Source of the DNA: Asticcacaulis tiandongensis | Lineage (GTDB): Bacteria > Pseudomonadota > Alphaproteobacteria > Caulobacterales > Caulobacteraceae | Direction of reading: 5' to 3' | NCBI RefSeq assembly: GCF_006475605.1 | Contig: NZ_SSBC01000010.1 | Location: 744,001 to 808,000 of the forward strand | DNA: 64,000 bases | In this document: positions 63,641-64,000 of the stretch, one piece after another | Layout of the letters: every line of letters starts with the position of its first letter | Numbering within the stretch: the stretch's first letter is position 1 | Made by a program: the position numbers and the translations under genes | The notes under the pieces: generated by a model | What the model was told of the DNA's origin: nothing | Databases searched by the model: none | What the model saw: the letters and a program-made list of their open reading frames with translations, nothing else

Positions 63641-63672
63641 CATGACCACTGTCTGAAGGGGGCCCTGCCCAG

Positions 63673-63990
63673 ATGGATTTTCTGTCTATTTTACGCGGCA
63701 TGTTCGCACTGGCGATTGTTCTGGGGCTGATTGTCGGTCTGGCCTATGTGCTGCGCCGTTATGCGCCGCAATGGCTGGCCAAGCTTCAGGCTGAGCGCGG
63801 CCAGAGGCGTATGCAGATTGTCGAAACCCTTGTGCTTGATCCGGCACGGCGTGTGGTTCTGGTGCGCATCGACGATGAGGAGCGCCTGCTGCTTCTGGGG
63901 GAAGGCCGTGAACTTATCGAACCACGTCAGTTGCCTAAGCCACGTCCCCCCGCCCCGCCCACAGTTACGTCGAAGGGGCCGGTGCAATAA
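63673..63990 (+). CDS. fliO: Flagellar biosynthesis protein FliO
   Basis: 105 residues: one membrane helix (MFALAIVLGLIVGLAYVLRRYAP) and a small cytoplasmic domain (IVETLVLDPARRVVLVRIDDEERLLLLGEG), the FliO pattern, then a Pro-rich tail. It assists FliP assembly. Its TAA overlaps the next ATG. Confidence 0.92.
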   Translation: MDFLSILRGMFALAIVLGLIVGLAYVLRRYAPQWLAKLQAERGQRRMQIVETLVLDPARRVVLVRIDDEERLLLLGEGRELIEPRQLPKPRPPAPPTVTSKGPVQ

Positions 63991-64000
63991 TGACCGCCGT
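63990..64000 (+). CDS. fliP: Start of fliP (truncated by window end)
   Basis: An ATG overlaps the fliO stop (TAATG) and four codons remain before the end. The identity rests only on the usual fliO-fliP order. Confidence 0.4.

Overview
The window comes from an alphaproteobacterium of the Caulobacterales, and the gene content points to Asticcacaulis or a close relative. The evidence is a divK-pleD pair, a CckA-type hybrid kinase directly after fliQ-fliR-flhB, an SpmX-type muramidase whose middle domain is greatly enlarged, CtrA-type TTAA-N7-TTAAC boxes at flagellar promoters, a class I lysyl-tRNA synthetase and the DUF1476 ATPase-inhibitor family. No rRNA, CRISPR array, prophage or intact insertion sequence was seen. 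The five tRNAs are Thr, Trp, Tyr, Gly and Leu.

Layout. 0-16 kb: the end of a bolA-like gene, a degenerate aldo/keto reductase and grxD; lysK; yqgE; metG; tRNA-Thr; then a leftward coupled operon (aspartokinase-homoserine dehydrogenase fusion, mmcQ-like, rlmJ). A SAM-I riboswitch precedes metX-metB, so methionine synthesis is controlled there and the homoserine supply gene lies 2 kb away. rpmG and an Rrf2/flavin-reductase pair follow. 17-20 kb: divK-pleD (cell polarity and c-di-GMP), ridA and a DUF482 acetyltransferase. 21-29 kb: a leftward Mla-type lipid transport operon, then a ferric-iron ABC operon behind a Fur-like box. 28.7-33 kb: a TonB receptor and a purple acid phosphatase behind a Pho-box promoter, a phosphate-scavenging unit. 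33-40 kb: a translation cluster (rplA, rplK, nusG, secE, tRNA-Trp, rlmB and, divergently, tRNA-Tyr, tRNA-Gly, tuf), in which a serine beta-lactamase-like gene sits between nusG and rplK. 40-47 kb: rnr, DUF1476 and purC-purS-purQ-purL. 47-56 kb: spmX, mgtE, a Sel1 protein, tRNA-Leu, a FliN-like gene, lipB, a DUF805 protein and a TadG-like vWA protein. 56-64 kb: an RluA-family synthase, two small membrane proteins, then cckA and flagellar genes (flhB, fliR, fliQ, fliE, flgC, flgB; divergent fliO and the first bases of fliP).

Nothing here is a clearly new defence or mobile system. The less expected material is in the gaps and at gene edges: two dispersed repeat families (one always just after stop codons, the other as inverted pairs bracketing terminators), a 160-bp element with inverted ends, 15-bp tandem duplications at the 5' ends of three transport genes, a 24-codon ORF with a good ribosome site beside a perfect 14-bp palindrome, a terminator-like hairpin touching the lysK start codon, and an aspartokinase-homoserine dehydrogenase fusion with no ACT regulatory domains. 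Coordinates, motifs and starts were read by eye; family names rest on recognised motifs, not on searches.
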